Below, piece by piece: positions 7,758-17,177 of a DNA stretch of 64,000 nt (the stretch's first letter is position 1; the number at the start of each line of letters is the position of its first letter). Both the position numbers and the translations under genes were made by a program. Location: contig NZ_JAAZUI010000005.1 in NCBI RefSeq assembly GCF_012524075.1, forward strand, positions 1-64,000, written 5' to 3'. The notes under the pieces are model-generated. The model searched no databases. It saw only the letters and a list, made by a program, of their open reading frames with translations, and was not told where the DNA came from. This DNA is from Lutibacter sp. B1. Lineage in GTDB: Bacteria; Bacteroidota; Bacteroidia; Flavobacteriales; Flavobacteriaceae.

Positions 7758-9614
7758 ATGAAACGACCCGGATTATTATCTTTTTTAATAATTTTTATTG
7801 GGATAGCCTACATTATAAGATTGTTCTATTTACAAGTAATAGATAACTCTTACAATATACCTACATTAAATAATTCTGCCGTAAAAATAACTTATGATTA
7901 TCCTGAAAGAGGTTATATTTACGATAGAAATGGAATATTATTAGTGGCTAATCAACTATCGTATGATATTATGATTATCCCCAGAGAAGTTAAACCTTTA
8001 GATACAGTTGAATTTTGTTCTTTATTAAAAATTACTAAAGAAGATTTTATAAAAAAATATACTAAAGCAGTACATTACTCAACCAGAATTCCTTCAACCT
8101 TTGTTCAACAATTATCTAAAAATGATTTTGCTTTTTTACAAGAAAAAATGCATAAATTCAGAGGATTTTACATTCAGAAAAGATCTTTAAGACAGTATCC
8201 TATAAAATCTGCTCCAAATGTTTTAGGTTATATAAGTGAAGTAAATGAGCGAATGATCGAAAAAAATCCTTATTATCAATTAGGAGAGTTAATTGGAACT
8301 GCCGGAGTAGAAAAAACCTATGAAGACGATTTACGAGGCACAAAAGGTGTTAAATATATTCAACGCAATAGATTTAACAAAGAAATTGGTCCATACAAAA
8401 ATGGCATTTATGATACATTAGCCATTCCCGGAAATGATATATCACTAACCATCGACACAAAATTACAGCAATACGGAGAAGCATTAATGGCAAATAAAAG
8501 AGGTGGAATTGTAGCAATAGAACCATCGTCTGGTGAAATTTTAGCTTTAGTTTCTACACCAACTTACGACCCTAACCTTATGGTGGGTAGAGAACGTTCT
8601 AAAAATTTTACAAAACTTTATTTAGACAGTATAAGCAAACCTTTATTTGACAGAGGTTTACAAGCGCAATACCCGCCAGGATCTCCTTTTAAAATTTTCA
8701 CAGCATTAGCAGCTCTTCAAGAAAAGGCAATTGACACACATACTAGTGTAAAGTGTTTTGGGGGTTATAAATATGGAAGTGGAAAAAATGCATTTATGAA
8801 ATGTCACTGTGGAACTTATGGTAGTCCCGTTGAACTAAACAAAGCCATATACCGTTCATGCAATAGTTATTTTGCAAATGCTTACAAAAGAATTATTGAA
8901 AAACACGCAACTCCTTATGAAGGAATGAATGCGTGGAATAAACATGCAGAAAGTTTTGGCTTGGGGAATTATTTAAATAACGATTTATCGGTTGGAAAAA
9001 AAGGACTGATTCCGGACGGAGATTATTACAATAGATATTACCCAAATGGTCGCTGGAGAGCATCAACCACAATTTCAAATTCAATTGGTCAAGGTGAAGT
9101 ATTAACTACCCCAATTCAACTGGCCAATTTAACTGCAACAGTGGCAAACAGAGGTTTCTATTTCACACCACACATTGTAAAAAAAATAAAAGGTAAAGAA
9201 ATAGATAAAAAATATACGGTTCCAAATTATACTACCATTGATAAAAAATATTTTGAACCTGTTATTGAAGGCTTATTTGATGTGTTTGAAAATCCAAAAG
9301 GAACTGCGAGTTGGTCTAGAGTTAAAGGCATAGAAATATGTGGTAAAACAGGAACTGCTGAAAATCCTCACGGACAAGACCATTCAATATTTATAGCCTT
9401 TGCACCTAAAGATAATCCTAAAATTGCAATAGCTGTTTTTGTTGAAAATGGTTATTGGGGTTCTAGATGGGCCGGACCTATTGCTACTTTAATGATTGAA
9501 AAATACTTAAATGGAGAAACGTCAAGACCTTGGGAGGAAGAACGTATGCTTAATGGAAGTCTTCAAGATGAATATGATAAACAATTAAAAGAAATTACGG
9601 AAATTGAGGAGTAA
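7758..9614 (+). CDS. mrdA: Penicillin-binding protein 2, elongation transpeptidase
   Basis: 618 aa. One N-terminal membrane anchor (about residues 7-26) precedes a PBP dimerisation domain (about 50-200) and a transpeptidase domain. Active-site motifs are visible: SPFK in YPPGSPFKIFTA (acyl-serine), SCN in YRSCNSYFA and KTG in CGKTGTAENPHG. PBP2 cross-links peptidoglycan during lateral wall growth, working with RodA. It begins directly after the mreD stop and overlaps rodA by 11 bp. Confidence 0.96.
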   Translation: MKRPGLLSFLIIFIGIAYIIRLFYLQVIDNSYNIPTLNNSAVKITYDYPERGYIYDRNGILLVANQLSYDIMIIPREVKPLDTVEFCSLLKITKEDFIKKYTKAVHYSTRIPSTFVQQLSKNDFAFLQEKMHKFRGFYIQKRSLRQYPIKSAPNVLGYISEVNERMIEKNPYYQLGELIGTAGVEKTYEDDLRGTKGVKYIQRNRFNKEIGPYKNGIYDTLAIPGNDISLTIDTKLQQYGEALMANKRGGIVAIEPSSGEILALVSTPTYDPNLMVGRERSKNFTKLYLDSISKPLFDRGLQAQYPPGSPFKIFTALAALQEKAIDTHTSVKCFGGYKYGSGKNAFMKCHCGTYGSPVELNKAIYRSCNSYFANAYKRIIEKHATPYEGMNAWNKHAESFGLGNYLNNDLSVGKKGLIPDGDYYNRYYPNGRWRASTTISNSIGQGEVLTTPIQLANLTATVANRGFYFTPHIVKKIKGKEIDKKYTVPNYTTIDKKYFEPVIEGLFDVFENPKGTASWSRVKGIEICGKTGTAENPHGQDHSIFIAFAPKDNPKIAIAVFVENGYWGSRWAGPIATLMIEKYLNGETSRPWEEERMLNGSLQDEYDKQLKEITEIEE

Positions 9615-10881
9615 AAAAAATAACATATTTTATGGAATTGATTGGGTTTTAGTCCTATTTTACTTTGTACTCGTTTTTATAGGATGGATAAATATTTATT
9701 CCGCAACTATTACTGAAGATCAATTAGGGTTAATCAATTTATCTAGTGAATATGGAAAACAAATTATTTGGATTGGACTTAGTATACCGTTAATAATTTT
9801 TATATTTATGTTTGAAGCTAAGTTTTATGAAAAATACGCTTCAATACTATATCTTATTTCACTTACATCACTTGCTGGTCTTTTTATTTTAGGTAAAAAT
9901 ATTAATGGGGCTACATCTTGGTATAATTTTGGAATATTTAGTTTACAACCTTCTGAATTTGCTAAGGCTGCAACTGCTTTAGCTATGGCAAAACTAGTGA
10001 GTGATAAGCAATTTAATTTAAAAAAATTTAACACTCAAGTACAGGCTTTACTTATTTTATTTTTTCCGGCAATATTAATTACTTTACAACCGGATCCGGG
10101 TTCGGCGTTGGTATATACGGCCTTTATTTTTGTTTTATACCGAGAAGGTCTGCCTGCATATCATATCACAATTTCTTTTATAGCTATTTTATTATTCATA
10201 ATCACTCTTACTTTTGGGTATATAAACACATTGATTGGATCCTTCTTAGCATTTTTATTAATTCTTCTATTTTTCAATTTTTACAGAAAAAAAGCTTTTA
10301 AAAAAGGATGGCTAAAAATTATAGGTGTTTATTTAGTTTCAGCATTATTTATTTTTAGTGTAGACTTTGTATTTAATCATGTGTTTGAACAACGTCACAG
10401 AGATAGGTTCAATATTTTACTTGGAAAAACAAGCGATATTAAAAGTATTGGCTACAATACAGACCAATCTGTAACTACAATAGCTTCGGGAGGATTATTT
10501 GGAAAAGGATTTTTAGAAGGTGAACGTACACAAGGTGATTTTGTGCCAGAACAACAGACAGATTATATTTTTACTACAATAGGAGAAGAATGGGGTTTTA
10601 TAGGTAGCTCTTTAGTAATTATATTATTTGTACTCTTTTTATTAAGAATTATTCAAATTGCTGAAAGACAAAAATCTAAATTTAGTAGAGTTTACGGATA
10701 TAGTATAGCTGCAATTTTCTTTACCCATGTAACCATTAATATTGGAATGGTAATAGGCATGTTACCGACTATTGGAATTCCTTTACCCTTTTTTAGTTAT
10801 GGAGGTTCTGCTCTTTGGGGATTTACAGTTTTACTTTTTATCTTTATAAGATTAGATGCAAACAGAACCTACGAATGGTAA
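9604..10881 (+). CDS. rodA: Rod shape-determining SEDS glycosyltransferase RodA
   Basis: 425 aa with about ten membrane helices. SEDS family marks include NGATSWYNFGIFSLQPSEFAK, LQPDPGSALVY and the C-terminal FFSYGGSALWGF. RodA polymerises glycan strands from lipid II and pairs with PBP2. The only usable start in frame is TTG at 9604, inside the last codons of mrdA; the nearest ATG (9632) is out of frame, so translation is probably coupled to mrdA. It is the last gene of the elongasome operon, closed by a strong terminator. Confidence 0.94.
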   Translation: MRSKKNNIFYGIDWVLVLFYFVLVFIGWINIYSATITEDQLGLINLSSEYGKQIIWIGLSIPLIIFIFMFEAKFYEKYASILYLISLTSLAGLFILGKNINGATSWYNFGIFSLQPSEFAKAATALAMAKLVSDKQFNLKKFNTQVQALLILFFPAILITLQPDPGSALVYTAFIFVLYREGLPAYHITISFIAILLFIITLTFGYINTLIGSFLAFLLILLFFNFYRKKAFKKGWLKIIGVYLVSALFIFSVDFVFNHVFEQRHRDRFNILLGKTSDIKSIGYNTDQSVTTIASGGLFGKGFLEGERTQGDFVPEQQTDYIFTTIGEEWGFIGSSLVIILFVLFLLRIIQIAERQKSKFSRVYGYSIAAIFFTHVTINIGMVIGMLPTIGIPLPFFSYGGSALWGFTVLLFIFIRLDANRTYEW

Positions 10882-10900
10882 TAAAATCTGTTTAAAAAAC

Positions 10901-10928
10901 AAAAGCATCCTTATATAAGGATGCTTTT
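10901..10928. terminator. Bidirectional terminator between rodA and rpsT
   Basis: A perfect 28-nt palindrome with half-site aaaagcatccttat lies 19 bp after rodA and 20 bp from the end of the convergent rpsT, with A and T runs at both ends. Confidence 0.85.
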
Positions 10929-10948
10929 ATATATATTTTTTAAAAAAA

Positions 10949-11200
10949 TTATAACGCTGCTACGTGCTTAGCTAATTTAGATTTTAAATTACCTGCTTTA
11001 TTCTGATGAATAATATTCTTTTTAGCAAGTTTATCAAGCATAGCTACAACTTTTGGAAATAATTCCTCAGCTTCTTTTTTATCAGTTGTTGCACGTAAAT
11101 CTCTAAGAGCATTACGTGTTGTTTTATGCTGATATTTATTGCGTAACTGCTTAGCGCTATTACTTCTAATTCTTTTTAATGCTGACTTATGATTTGCCAT
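10949..11200 (-). CDS. rpsT: 30S ribosomal protein S20
   Basis: 83 aa, basic, all-helical. The N-terminus [21 protein letters not shown] and the end [19 protein letters not shown] are typical of bS20, which binds 16S rRNA early in small-subunit assembly. It lies downstream of tRNA-Glu and proS on the same strand. Confidence 0.97.
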   Translation of the reverse strand: MANHKSALKRIRSNSAKQLRNKYQHKTTRNALRDLRATTDKKEAEELFPKVVAMLDKLAKKNIIHQNKAGNLKSKLAKHVAAL

Positions 11201-11225
11201 TATAACTTTTATTAATATTTTTTTG

Positions 11226-11297
11226 TAGTCCGTAGGGGAATCGAACCCCTGTTACCAGGATGAAAACCTGGCGTCCTAACCCCTAGACGAACGGACC
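11226..11297 (-). tRNA. tRNA-Glu (anticodon TTC)
   Basis: Read on the minus strand, the sequence folds into a cloverleaf: acceptor GGTCCGT/ACGGACT (G1-U72 wobble), anticodon stem CCAGG/CCTGG with loop TTTTCAT (anticodon TTC) and T-arm GGGG-TTCGATT-CCCC. Discriminator base A. CCA is not encoded. It lies 26 bp from rpsT. Confidence 0.93.
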
Positions 11298-11381
11298 ATT
11301 TTCTTTTCGACGTTTCTATTTCGTCATTGCGGATGCAAAAATACAACTATTTTTTATTCTGCAAAATTTTTTTAAAAAAAT

Positions 11382-12857
11382 TTAATATGCTTTTGCAAAT
11401 AATACTCTTTGCTGTGATTTATTCCCTGTTAAAATACATTTTCCTTCTTCAACTTCATTGTTTAAAGGTATACATCGTATAGTCGCTTTCGTAAGCTCTT
11501 TTATCCTTTCTTCCGTTTCTGCTGTACCATCCCAATGTGCTGATACAAAACCTGTTTTTGTATTTAAAACTTCTTTAAACTCTTCAAAAGTATTTACCTC
11601 TGTTATATGAGACTCTCTAAAATCAAAAGCTTTATCAAATAAACTTTTTTGAATATCTGTTAAAGTTTTCTCAACGTAATCAATTACATCAATTTGTGAT
11701 ATACTTTCTTTTGTTAATGTATCTCTACGGGCAATCTCCAAAGTTCCATTTTCTAAATCTCTCGGACCCATTGCAATTCTTAATGGTACGCCTTTTAATT
11801 CGTATTCAGCAAACTTCCAGCCTGGTTTATATGTAGTTCTGTTATCATATTTTACTGAAATTCCTTTATTTCGTAATTCTTTTACAATTTCATTTACCTT
11901 ATCGGTTATTGCGTCTAATTGTTCATCTGTTCTATGAATAGGAACAATTACAACTTGAATTGGTGCTAAGTTTGGAGGAAGTACTAAACCTAAATCATCG
12001 GAATGTGTCATTACTAAAGCTCCCATTAGCCTAGTTGAAACTCCCCAAGAAGTAGCCCAAACATGTTCAAGTTTCCCTTCTTTTGAAGTAAATTTAACAT
12101 CAAATGCCTTTGCAAAATTTTGACCTAAAAAATGTGAGGTACCTGCTTGTAAGGCTTTTCCATCTTGCATTAAGCCTTCAATGCAATAGGTTTCTACTGC
12201 TCCGGCAAAACGTTCACTCTCGGTTTTCAAGCCTTTTATAACCGGCATCGCCATAAATTTTTCAGCAAATTCAGCATATATATCTAAAATTAATTCAGCT
12301 TCCTCAACAGCTTCTTTTTCTGTAGCATGAGCTGTATGTCCTTCTTGCCATAAAAATTCTGCAGTACGTAAAAACAAACGCGTTCTCATCTCCCACCTAA
12401 CCACATTTGCCCATTGATTTATCAATAATGGCAAATCTCTATACGACTCTATCCACTTACGATAGGTATCCCATATAATAGTTTCAGATGTTGGTCGAAC
12501 AATTAGTTCTTCTTCTAACTTAGCTTCCGGATCTACTATAACTCCACTTCCATCTTCAGCGTTTTTAAGTCTGTAATGTGTTACAACAGCACATTCTTTT
12601 GCAAAACCCTCTACATGAGCTGCTTCTTTACTTAAATATGATTTTGGTATAAATAAGGGGAAATAAGCATTTTGATGACCTGTTTCTTTAAACATTCTAT
12701 CTAATTCTGCTTGCATTTTCTCCCAAATCGCAAAGCCGTACGGTTTAATTACCATACATCCTCTAACCCCTGAGTTTTCAGCTAAATCAGCCTTTACTAC
12801 AAGTTCATTATACCATTTGGAATAGTCAGTTTCTCTCTTTGTTAAATTCTTACTCAT
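11382..12857 (-). CDS. proS: Prolyl-tRNA synthetase
   Basis: 491 aa from the ATG at 12857 ([20 protein letters not shown]); an upstream TTG at 12863 would add two residues but is a poorer start. It is of the shorter archaeal/eukaryotic-like type without the editing insertion seen in the ~570 aa E. coli type. Class II motifs are visible: [58 protein letters not shown] and [16 protein letters not shown]-terminal anticodon-binding domain and a zinc-binding-like tail follow. It charges tRNA-Pro. Upstream gene of a possible proS-tRNA-Glu-rpsT transcript. Confidence 0.96.
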   Translation of the reverse strand: MSKNLTKRETDYSKWYNELVVKADLAENSGVRGCMVIKPYGFAIWEKMQAELDRMFKETGHQNAYFPLFIPKSYLSKEAAHVEGFAKECAVVTHYRLKNAEDGSGVIVDPEAKLEEELIVRPTSETIIWDTYRKWIESYRDLPLLINQWANVVRWEMRTRLFLRTAEFLWQEGHTAHATEKEAVEEAELILDIYAEFAEKFMAMPVIKGLKTESERFAGAVETYCIEGLMQDGKALQAGTSHFLGQNFAKAFDVKFTSKEGKLEHVWATSWGVSTRLMGALVMTHSDDLGLVLPPNLAPIQVVIVPIHRTDEQLDAITDKVNEIVKELRNKGISVKYDNRTTYKPGWKFAEYELKGVPLRIAMGPRDLENGTLEIARRDTLTKESISQIDVIDYVEKTLTDIQKSLFDKAFDFRESHITEVNTFEEFKEVLNTKTGFVSAHWDGTAETEERIKELTKATIRCIPLNNEVEEGKCILTGNKSQQRVLFAKAY

Positions 12858-12904
12858 AATCAAAAGTTTGGCATAAATATTGTATCTTTATTATATGAAA
12901 AAAT

Positions 12905-12925
12905 ACTAATTTGGGCAAAATTAGT
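12905..12925. promoter_or_regulatory. Inverted repeat in the proS / lipoprotein divergent region
   Basis: ACTAATTT (12905-12912) and AAATTAGT (12918-12925) form a perfect 8-bp inverted repeat with a 5-base spacer in the 106 bp between the divergent genes. It has the shape of an operator for a dimeric regulator; no regulator can be named. Confidence 0.3.
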
Positions 12926-12963
12926 TCTTTTTAGATAGTTCAACAATAAAAAAACACTTGATT

Positions 12964-14070
12964 ATGGAAGTTTCAAAAATATTTAATGTAAAACGCTTAA
13001 AAATAGCACTATTACTAGTACTATTTATTAGCTTGTATTCTTGTGGCACCTACCAAAGTGTGTACAATGATGATGGCATATATGCTTCTGATAATCAAAA
13101 AGAAGTAGTAGTTATCCAAAAAAAATCAGATTTTGATCAAAATTATTTTTCTAAACAACTTGAAGAACTTGAAAGTTTAAATGATGAAGATACCTTCACT
13201 AATATTGACGATTATTTTTATGAAGATGATTTAGAAAATTCTGACGATAGCGCACCTTGGGAATACACTGATGATGTAACTATTAATATTAATACCGGAG
13301 GTTATTACGGTTATTATGGTTTTGATTATTATTGGTACAATCCTTTTTACCATCCTTATTATAATTATTATCCTTACTATTATAGTTACTATTATAATCC
13401 ATGGAGATATAGATATTATTATCCTTACTATGGATATGGATATTACGGTTATTATGGCTATAACTATCCTTACTCTAGATATTACAATAATTATTATTAC
13501 CCTTATAATTCTTATAGAAGATACGATAGTTACGGTAAAAGAACAGCTTATAATACAAATACTAGAAGGTATAGTACAAATTCATCAACAGTAAGAAGAA
13601 GCAGTTCAACCCAATACAACAATAGAAATAACAATTCTACAATTAGAAGATCTACAAATAGTACTATTAACAGAACTAACCCTAGAATAAATTCTAATAG
13701 AACAAATAATAGTACTATACAAAGAAGTCCAAGCAGAACTGCTCCAAGAAGTATTAATAGCGGTACAAGAAGTTCTGGAACAAGAAGCTCTGGAACAAGA
13801 TCTTCAACAAGAAGAAATTCTGCTGTAAACTACAACCCTTCTTCAAATACCAGAAGAGTTAGTACAAATCAAAATACCAATTCAACTTATAGTAGAATTA
13901 GCAGAACTGTTAATACAAGTAATAGAAATTACTCTGTAAACACAAATAGAAATTCTAACAACTCATCATCTTCAATTAATAGAAGTTCAAACAACAATGT
14001 CAGTAGAAGTTATTCAACAAATTCATCTTCTTCAAGATCTTCTTCAAGAAGTGTAAGTAGAAGAAATTAA
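12964..14070 (+). CDS. Low-complexity lipoprotein, Tyr-rich and Ser/Asn/Arg-rich
   Basis: 368 aa from the ATG at 12964 (an in-frame TTG lies 6 bp upstream). The signal peptide ends in a lipobox SLYSC at about residue 27. A short acidic part (to about residue 105) is followed by a Tyr-rich block with dozens of tyrosines (about 110-190, repeated YYPYY/YYGYYGY) and then a Ser/Asn/Thr/Arg-rich tail of about 180 residues with SSGTRSSGTR repeats. Such proteins are common but uncharacterised in flavobacteria. It is probably disordered on the cell surface or in the periplasm. It lies 33 bp before a FadL-type porin on the same strand. Function unknown. Confidence 0.7.
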   Translation: MEVSKIFNVKRLKIALLLVLFISLYSCGTYQSVYNDDGIYASDNQKEVVVIQKKSDFDQNYFSKQLEELESLNDEDTFTNIDDYFYEDDLENSDDSAPWEYTDDVTININTGGYYGYYGFDYYWYNPFYHPYYNYYPYYYSYYYNPWRYRYYYPYYGYGYYGYYGYNYPYSRYYNNYYYPYNSYRRYDSYGKRTAYNTNTRRYSTNSSTVRRSSSTQYNNRNNNSTIRRSTNSTINRTNPRINSNRTNNSTIQRSPSRTAPRSINSGTRSSGTRSSGTRSSTRRNSAVNYNPSSNTRRVSTNQNTNSTYSRISRTVNTSNRNYSVNTNRNSNNSSSSINRSSNNNVSRSYSTNSSSSRSSSRSVSRRN

Positions 14071-14103
14071 TAAAATTTACAGTATTATTAATAATTAAAT
14101 ATT

Positions 14104-15447
14104 ATGAAAAAACTAATTTTTGGAGTAATGTTATGCATTACTTATATCTCGAGCGCACAAACTTTAAGTTATAATGATATTGGTGTATTATTTTCTAGAG
14201 AAAACGTTAATGGTACTGCACGTTTTAATGGTATGAGTGGTGCTTTTGGAGCTCTTGGCGGAGATTTATCTGCAATTGATATAAATCCTGCCGGTGCTGC
14301 TGTTTTTTTAAAAAGTGAATTTTCAGCATCGTTAAATATCAGAAATACTGAGACTTCAGCAGCTTTTTACGGGAACAGAGAATTAAGTGAAGATGATTTC
14401 ACAGATTTATCTCAGGCAGGTGGTGTAGCTGTTTTTAAAACCTACAACAGAAACTCTGAATGGAATAAAATTGCTTTAGGCTTTAATTACAATATGGCAA
14501 ACGATTTTGAAAACCAATGGTTTACCGGTGGTAATAGTGGCTATGCTCCTATTACTGACCTTTACGATTATGACCCTGTAGTGTATGTAAATACAGAAGG
14601 GCAGTATTTTGAAAATTATACCGACGGAAGAAACAATAAGTATACTTTTACTTTTGCTGCTCAATATAGCGACAACCTATATTTAGGTGCTTCAATTAGC
14701 ACTTTTGATGTTGAGTATTATCAAGGTTCTTTAATTGAAGAATATAATAATGATGGAGAAGGTAATACTTTAGATATTTCGTCAATCCAAGAGCTGGGAA
14801 CTTATGGTGATGGATTCTCTTTTTCTCTTGGTTTAATTTCGAAACCTAATGATAATTTAAGACTAGGATTATCTTACCAATCACCTGTTTGGTACGATCT
14901 TTCTGAAGAATATGTTGATTACGATGTTGAACTTTACTACAGTGATACTGATGAAACTGTCACAGATTTTTCCGGGCTTAACAGGTTTGATTACGACTTA
15001 AGAACTCCTAGTAAAATAACAGGAAGTGTCGCTTATGTTTTTAACACGCAAGGACTTATAAGTCTAGATTATATTTATAAAGATTATAGCAATATAAAAT
15101 TGAGTAACAGCAATTTTTCTGTAGAAAATAAACTGTTCGAATCAGAACTTGAAAGCAGAGGCGAAATAAGATTAGGAACTGAGTGGCGCTTTGATAACTT
15201 CTCTTTTAGAGGTGGTTATAACTACGAAAAAAGTCCATACAAAAACGCTAAAGATTCAGATAATCTTGAAGGGTTTTCTGTTGGTGCCGGTTATACATTC
15301 AGAGGTGGAAGATTTGATTTATCATACCAAAAATATTCTAATACAGCACCATATAATATTTACGGACAATATAGCGACCAAGTTGATTCGGCTGAATTAG
15401 ATTATGATATATCAAAATTTACTGCAACGTTGGTAATAAACATCTAA
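14104..15447 (+). CDS. OmpP1/FadL/TodX-family outer membrane transport protein
   Basis: 447 aa. The signal peptide (MKKLIFGVMLCITYISSAQ) is followed by FNGMSGAFGALGGDLSAIDINPAGAAVF, the N-terminal hatch signature of FadL-type channels, and then by alternating beta-strands ending in SKFTATLVINI. The family takes up long-chain fatty acids or other hydrophobic compounds across the outer membrane; the substrate here cannot be told. It follows the low-complexity lipoprotein by 33 bp and is closed by a terminator. Confidence 0.85.
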   Translation: MKKLIFGVMLCITYISSAQTLSYNDIGVLFSRENVNGTARFNGMSGAFGALGGDLSAIDINPAGAAVFLKSEFSASLNIRNTETSAAFYGNRELSEDDFTDLSQAGGVAVFKTYNRNSEWNKIALGFNYNMANDFENQWFTGGNSGYAPITDLYDYDPVVYVNTEGQYFENYTDGRNNKYTFTFAAQYSDNLYLGASISTFDVEYYQGSLIEEYNNDGEGNTLDISSIQELGTYGDGFSFSLGLISKPNDNLRLGLSYQSPVWYDLSEEYVDYDVELYYSDTDETVTDFSGLNRFDYDLRTPSKITGSVAYVFNTQGLISLDYIYKDYSNIKLSNSNFSVENKLFESELESRGEIRLGTEWRFDNFSFRGGYNYEKSPYKNAKDSDNLEGFSVGAGYTFRGGRFDLSYQKYSNTAPYNIYGQYSDQVDSAELDYDISKFTATLVINI

Positions 15448-15468
15448 TTTTATATTTAAAAAATCATT

Positions 15469-15497
15469 AAAACGTCTCAAATTGAGGCGTTTTTTAT
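15469..15497 (+). terminator. Terminator after the FadL-type gene
   Basis: The stem aaaacgtctca/tgaggcgtttt (one G-U pair, loop aat) is followed by a T-run, 22 bp after the stop codon. Confidence 0.75.
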
Positions 15498-15526
15498 TTT
15501 TAATCAAAATACATAAATATGTTTTG

Positions 15527-15534
15527 TACTTTTG
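15527..15534 (+). promoter_or_regulatory. Promoter -7 box of the Nfu gene
   Basis: TACTTTTG at 15527-15534 matches TAnnTTTG, 17 bp before the ATG at 15551. It shows that an alternative longer frame beginning at 15482, which would also contain the preceding terminator, is not the real start. Confidence 0.6.
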
Positions 15535-15550
15535 CACAAACACTAAAAAA

Positions 15551-16441
15551 ATGGAAACAATTTCTTTAAAAATAGATAAAACCAATAACGAAACAATTGT
15601 TAAATTTTCTGCCAATAGTATTTTAACCAGTGGCAGTTACCAATTTAACAACATTGATGAAGCTAAAAGTTCACCTTTAGCACAACAATTATTTCATTTA
15701 CCTTTTGTAAAGCGCGTTTTCATATCTGCTAATTTTATAGCAATTGAACGTTTTTCTATTGTTGAATGGAGCGATGTACAGGAAGAGGTAAAAGAACAAA
15801 TTGAAAACTACTTAAATAATGGAGGTATTTTAATTTCTGATGAAAATAAACAACCTAAAATACCAGTTGAAATTTATGCTGAAGTTACACCAAACCCTTC
15901 GGTATTAAAATTTGTGTCAAACAAAAAACTTGTAGATACTGATTTTGAATTTAAAAATATTGATGAAGCTAAAATTTCACCTTTAGCTACCGAACTGTTT
16001 AATTTCCCATTTGTAAAAGAAATCTTTATTTCAGAAAACTACGTATCTGTTACAAAATTTGATATTGTTGAGTGGGAAGATGTTATGGTTGAAGTTAGAA
16101 GTTTTATAAAACAGTTTATTGCTGATGGTAAAACTATTGCTACATCCATTCAGCAAACAGCAAAAAAAACGGTTGAAACAACTACCGAAAAAGAGTTGGA
16201 TGATGTTTCAAAACAAATTGTTGATATTTTGGACGAGTATATAAGACCAGCCGTTGCTGCTGACGGTGGAAATATTTTATTCCAATCATACGACATTGAC
16301 TCAAAAACCGTTAATGTAATTTTACAAGGCGCATGCAGTGGTTGCCCATCATCTACAATTACATTAAAAAATGGTATCGAAAATATGCTAAAACAGCTAA
16401 TTCCCGGAAAAATTGAAGAGGTTGTAGCTGTAAATTACTAA
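15551..16441 (+). CDS. Nfu-type iron-sulfur cluster scaffold protein with two N-terminal domains
   Basis: 296 aa from the ATG at 15551. Two tandem Nfu N-terminal domains (about residues 1-95 and 100-190) share phrases such as NIDEAKSSPLAQQLF and NIDEAKISPLATELF. The C-terminal NifU domain (about 215-296) has VAADGGNI and the cluster-binding CxxC in GACSGCPSS. Nfu proteins carry Fe-S clusters to apo-enzymes. It precedes ubiE/menG by 6 bp, so the two are probably co-transcribed. Confidence 0.88.
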   Translation: METISLKIDKTNNETIVKFSANSILTSGSYQFNNIDEAKSSPLAQQLFHLPFVKRVFISANFIAIERFSIVEWSDVQEEVKEQIENYLNNGGILISDENKQPKIPVEIYAEVTPNPSVLKFVSNKKLVDTDFEFKNIDEAKISPLATELFNFPFVKEIFISENYVSVTKFDIVEWEDVMVEVRSFIKQFIADGKTIATSIQQTAKKTVETTTEKELDDVSKQIVDILDEYIRPAVAADGGNILFQSYDIDSKTVNVILQGACSGCPSSTITLKNGIENMLKQLIPGKIEEVVAVNY

Positions 16442-16447
16442 CTATTT

Positions 16448-17176
16448 ATGACAGAAAAAGTAAAACCTTATAAAAACTCTGATCTAGGTAAAAAAGAACA
16501 GGTAACCAAAATGTTTGACACCATTTCAAAAGAATACGATGGTTTAAATCGTGTTATCTCTTTTGGAATTGATATAAAATGGAGAAATAAGGTTGTTGAA
16601 ATTATTGGAAAAACCAAACCCTATTCAATTTTAGATATTGCAACCGGTACAGGAGACTTAGCCATAAACTTAGCCAAAACAAAAGCTTCAAAAATTGTTG
16701 GCTTGGACATTTCTGAAGGAATGCTAAACGTTGGAAGAAAAAAAATTGAAAAACTTGAACTAAGCAATACTATACAAATGGTTTTAGGTGATTCTGAAAA
16801 AATTCCTTTTAGCGATAATTCATTTGACGCAATCACTGTTGCTTTTGGTGTACGAAATTTTGAGAATTTAGAAAAAGGACTTTCTGAAATTTACCGAGTT
16901 TTAAAACCCGGAGGAACTTTTGCTGTTTTAGAAACCTCAGTACCTACAAAAACTCCTTACAAACAAGGCTACAAATTTTATTCAACAAAAATACTGCCTA
17001 CTATTGGTAAATTATTTTCAAAAGATAAATTAGCTTATAAATATTTGTCCGATTCTGCTGCTGCATTTCCTTATGGTATAGCTTTCAACAATATTTTAAA
17101 CAAAATTGGGTTTATAGATATTACTAATAAACCTCAAACTTTTGGAGTCGCCACTATATATGTTGCAAAAAAGTAA
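16448..17176 (+). CDS. ubiE: Demethylmenaquinone methyltransferase
   Basis: 242 aa class I SAM-dependent methyltransferase. Motifs: [21 protein letters not shown] (UbiE/MenG N-terminal signature), [16 protein letters not shown] (SAM loop), [15 protein letters not shown] and RVLKPGG. It carries out the last methylation in menaquinone synthesis; menG is the alternative name. It sits between the Nfu gene and porT, with a 1-bp gap to the latter. Confidence 0.95.
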   Translation: MTEKVKPYKNSDLGKKEQVTKMFDTISKEYDGLNRVISFGIDIKWRNKVVEIIGKTKPYSILDIATGTGDLAINLAKTKASKIVGLDISEGMLNVGRKKIEKLELSNTIQMVLGDSEKIPFSDNSFDAITVAFGVRNFENLEKGLSEIYRVLKPGGTFAVLETSVPTKTPYKQGYKFYSTKILPTIGKLFSKDKLAYKYLSDSAAAFPYGIAFNNILNKIGFIDITNKPQTFGVATIYVAKK

Positions 17177-17177
17177 T

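Noticed and set aside
13316-13594. 92-aa Ile-rich frame inside the Tyr-rich lipoprotein gene
   Set aside because: It is the shifted reading of repeated tat/att codons and has no independent support.
15482-15550. Extended N-terminus of the Nfu protein
   Set aside because: The stretch contains the previous gene's terminator and the gene's own -7 box; the ATG at 15551 is the family start.
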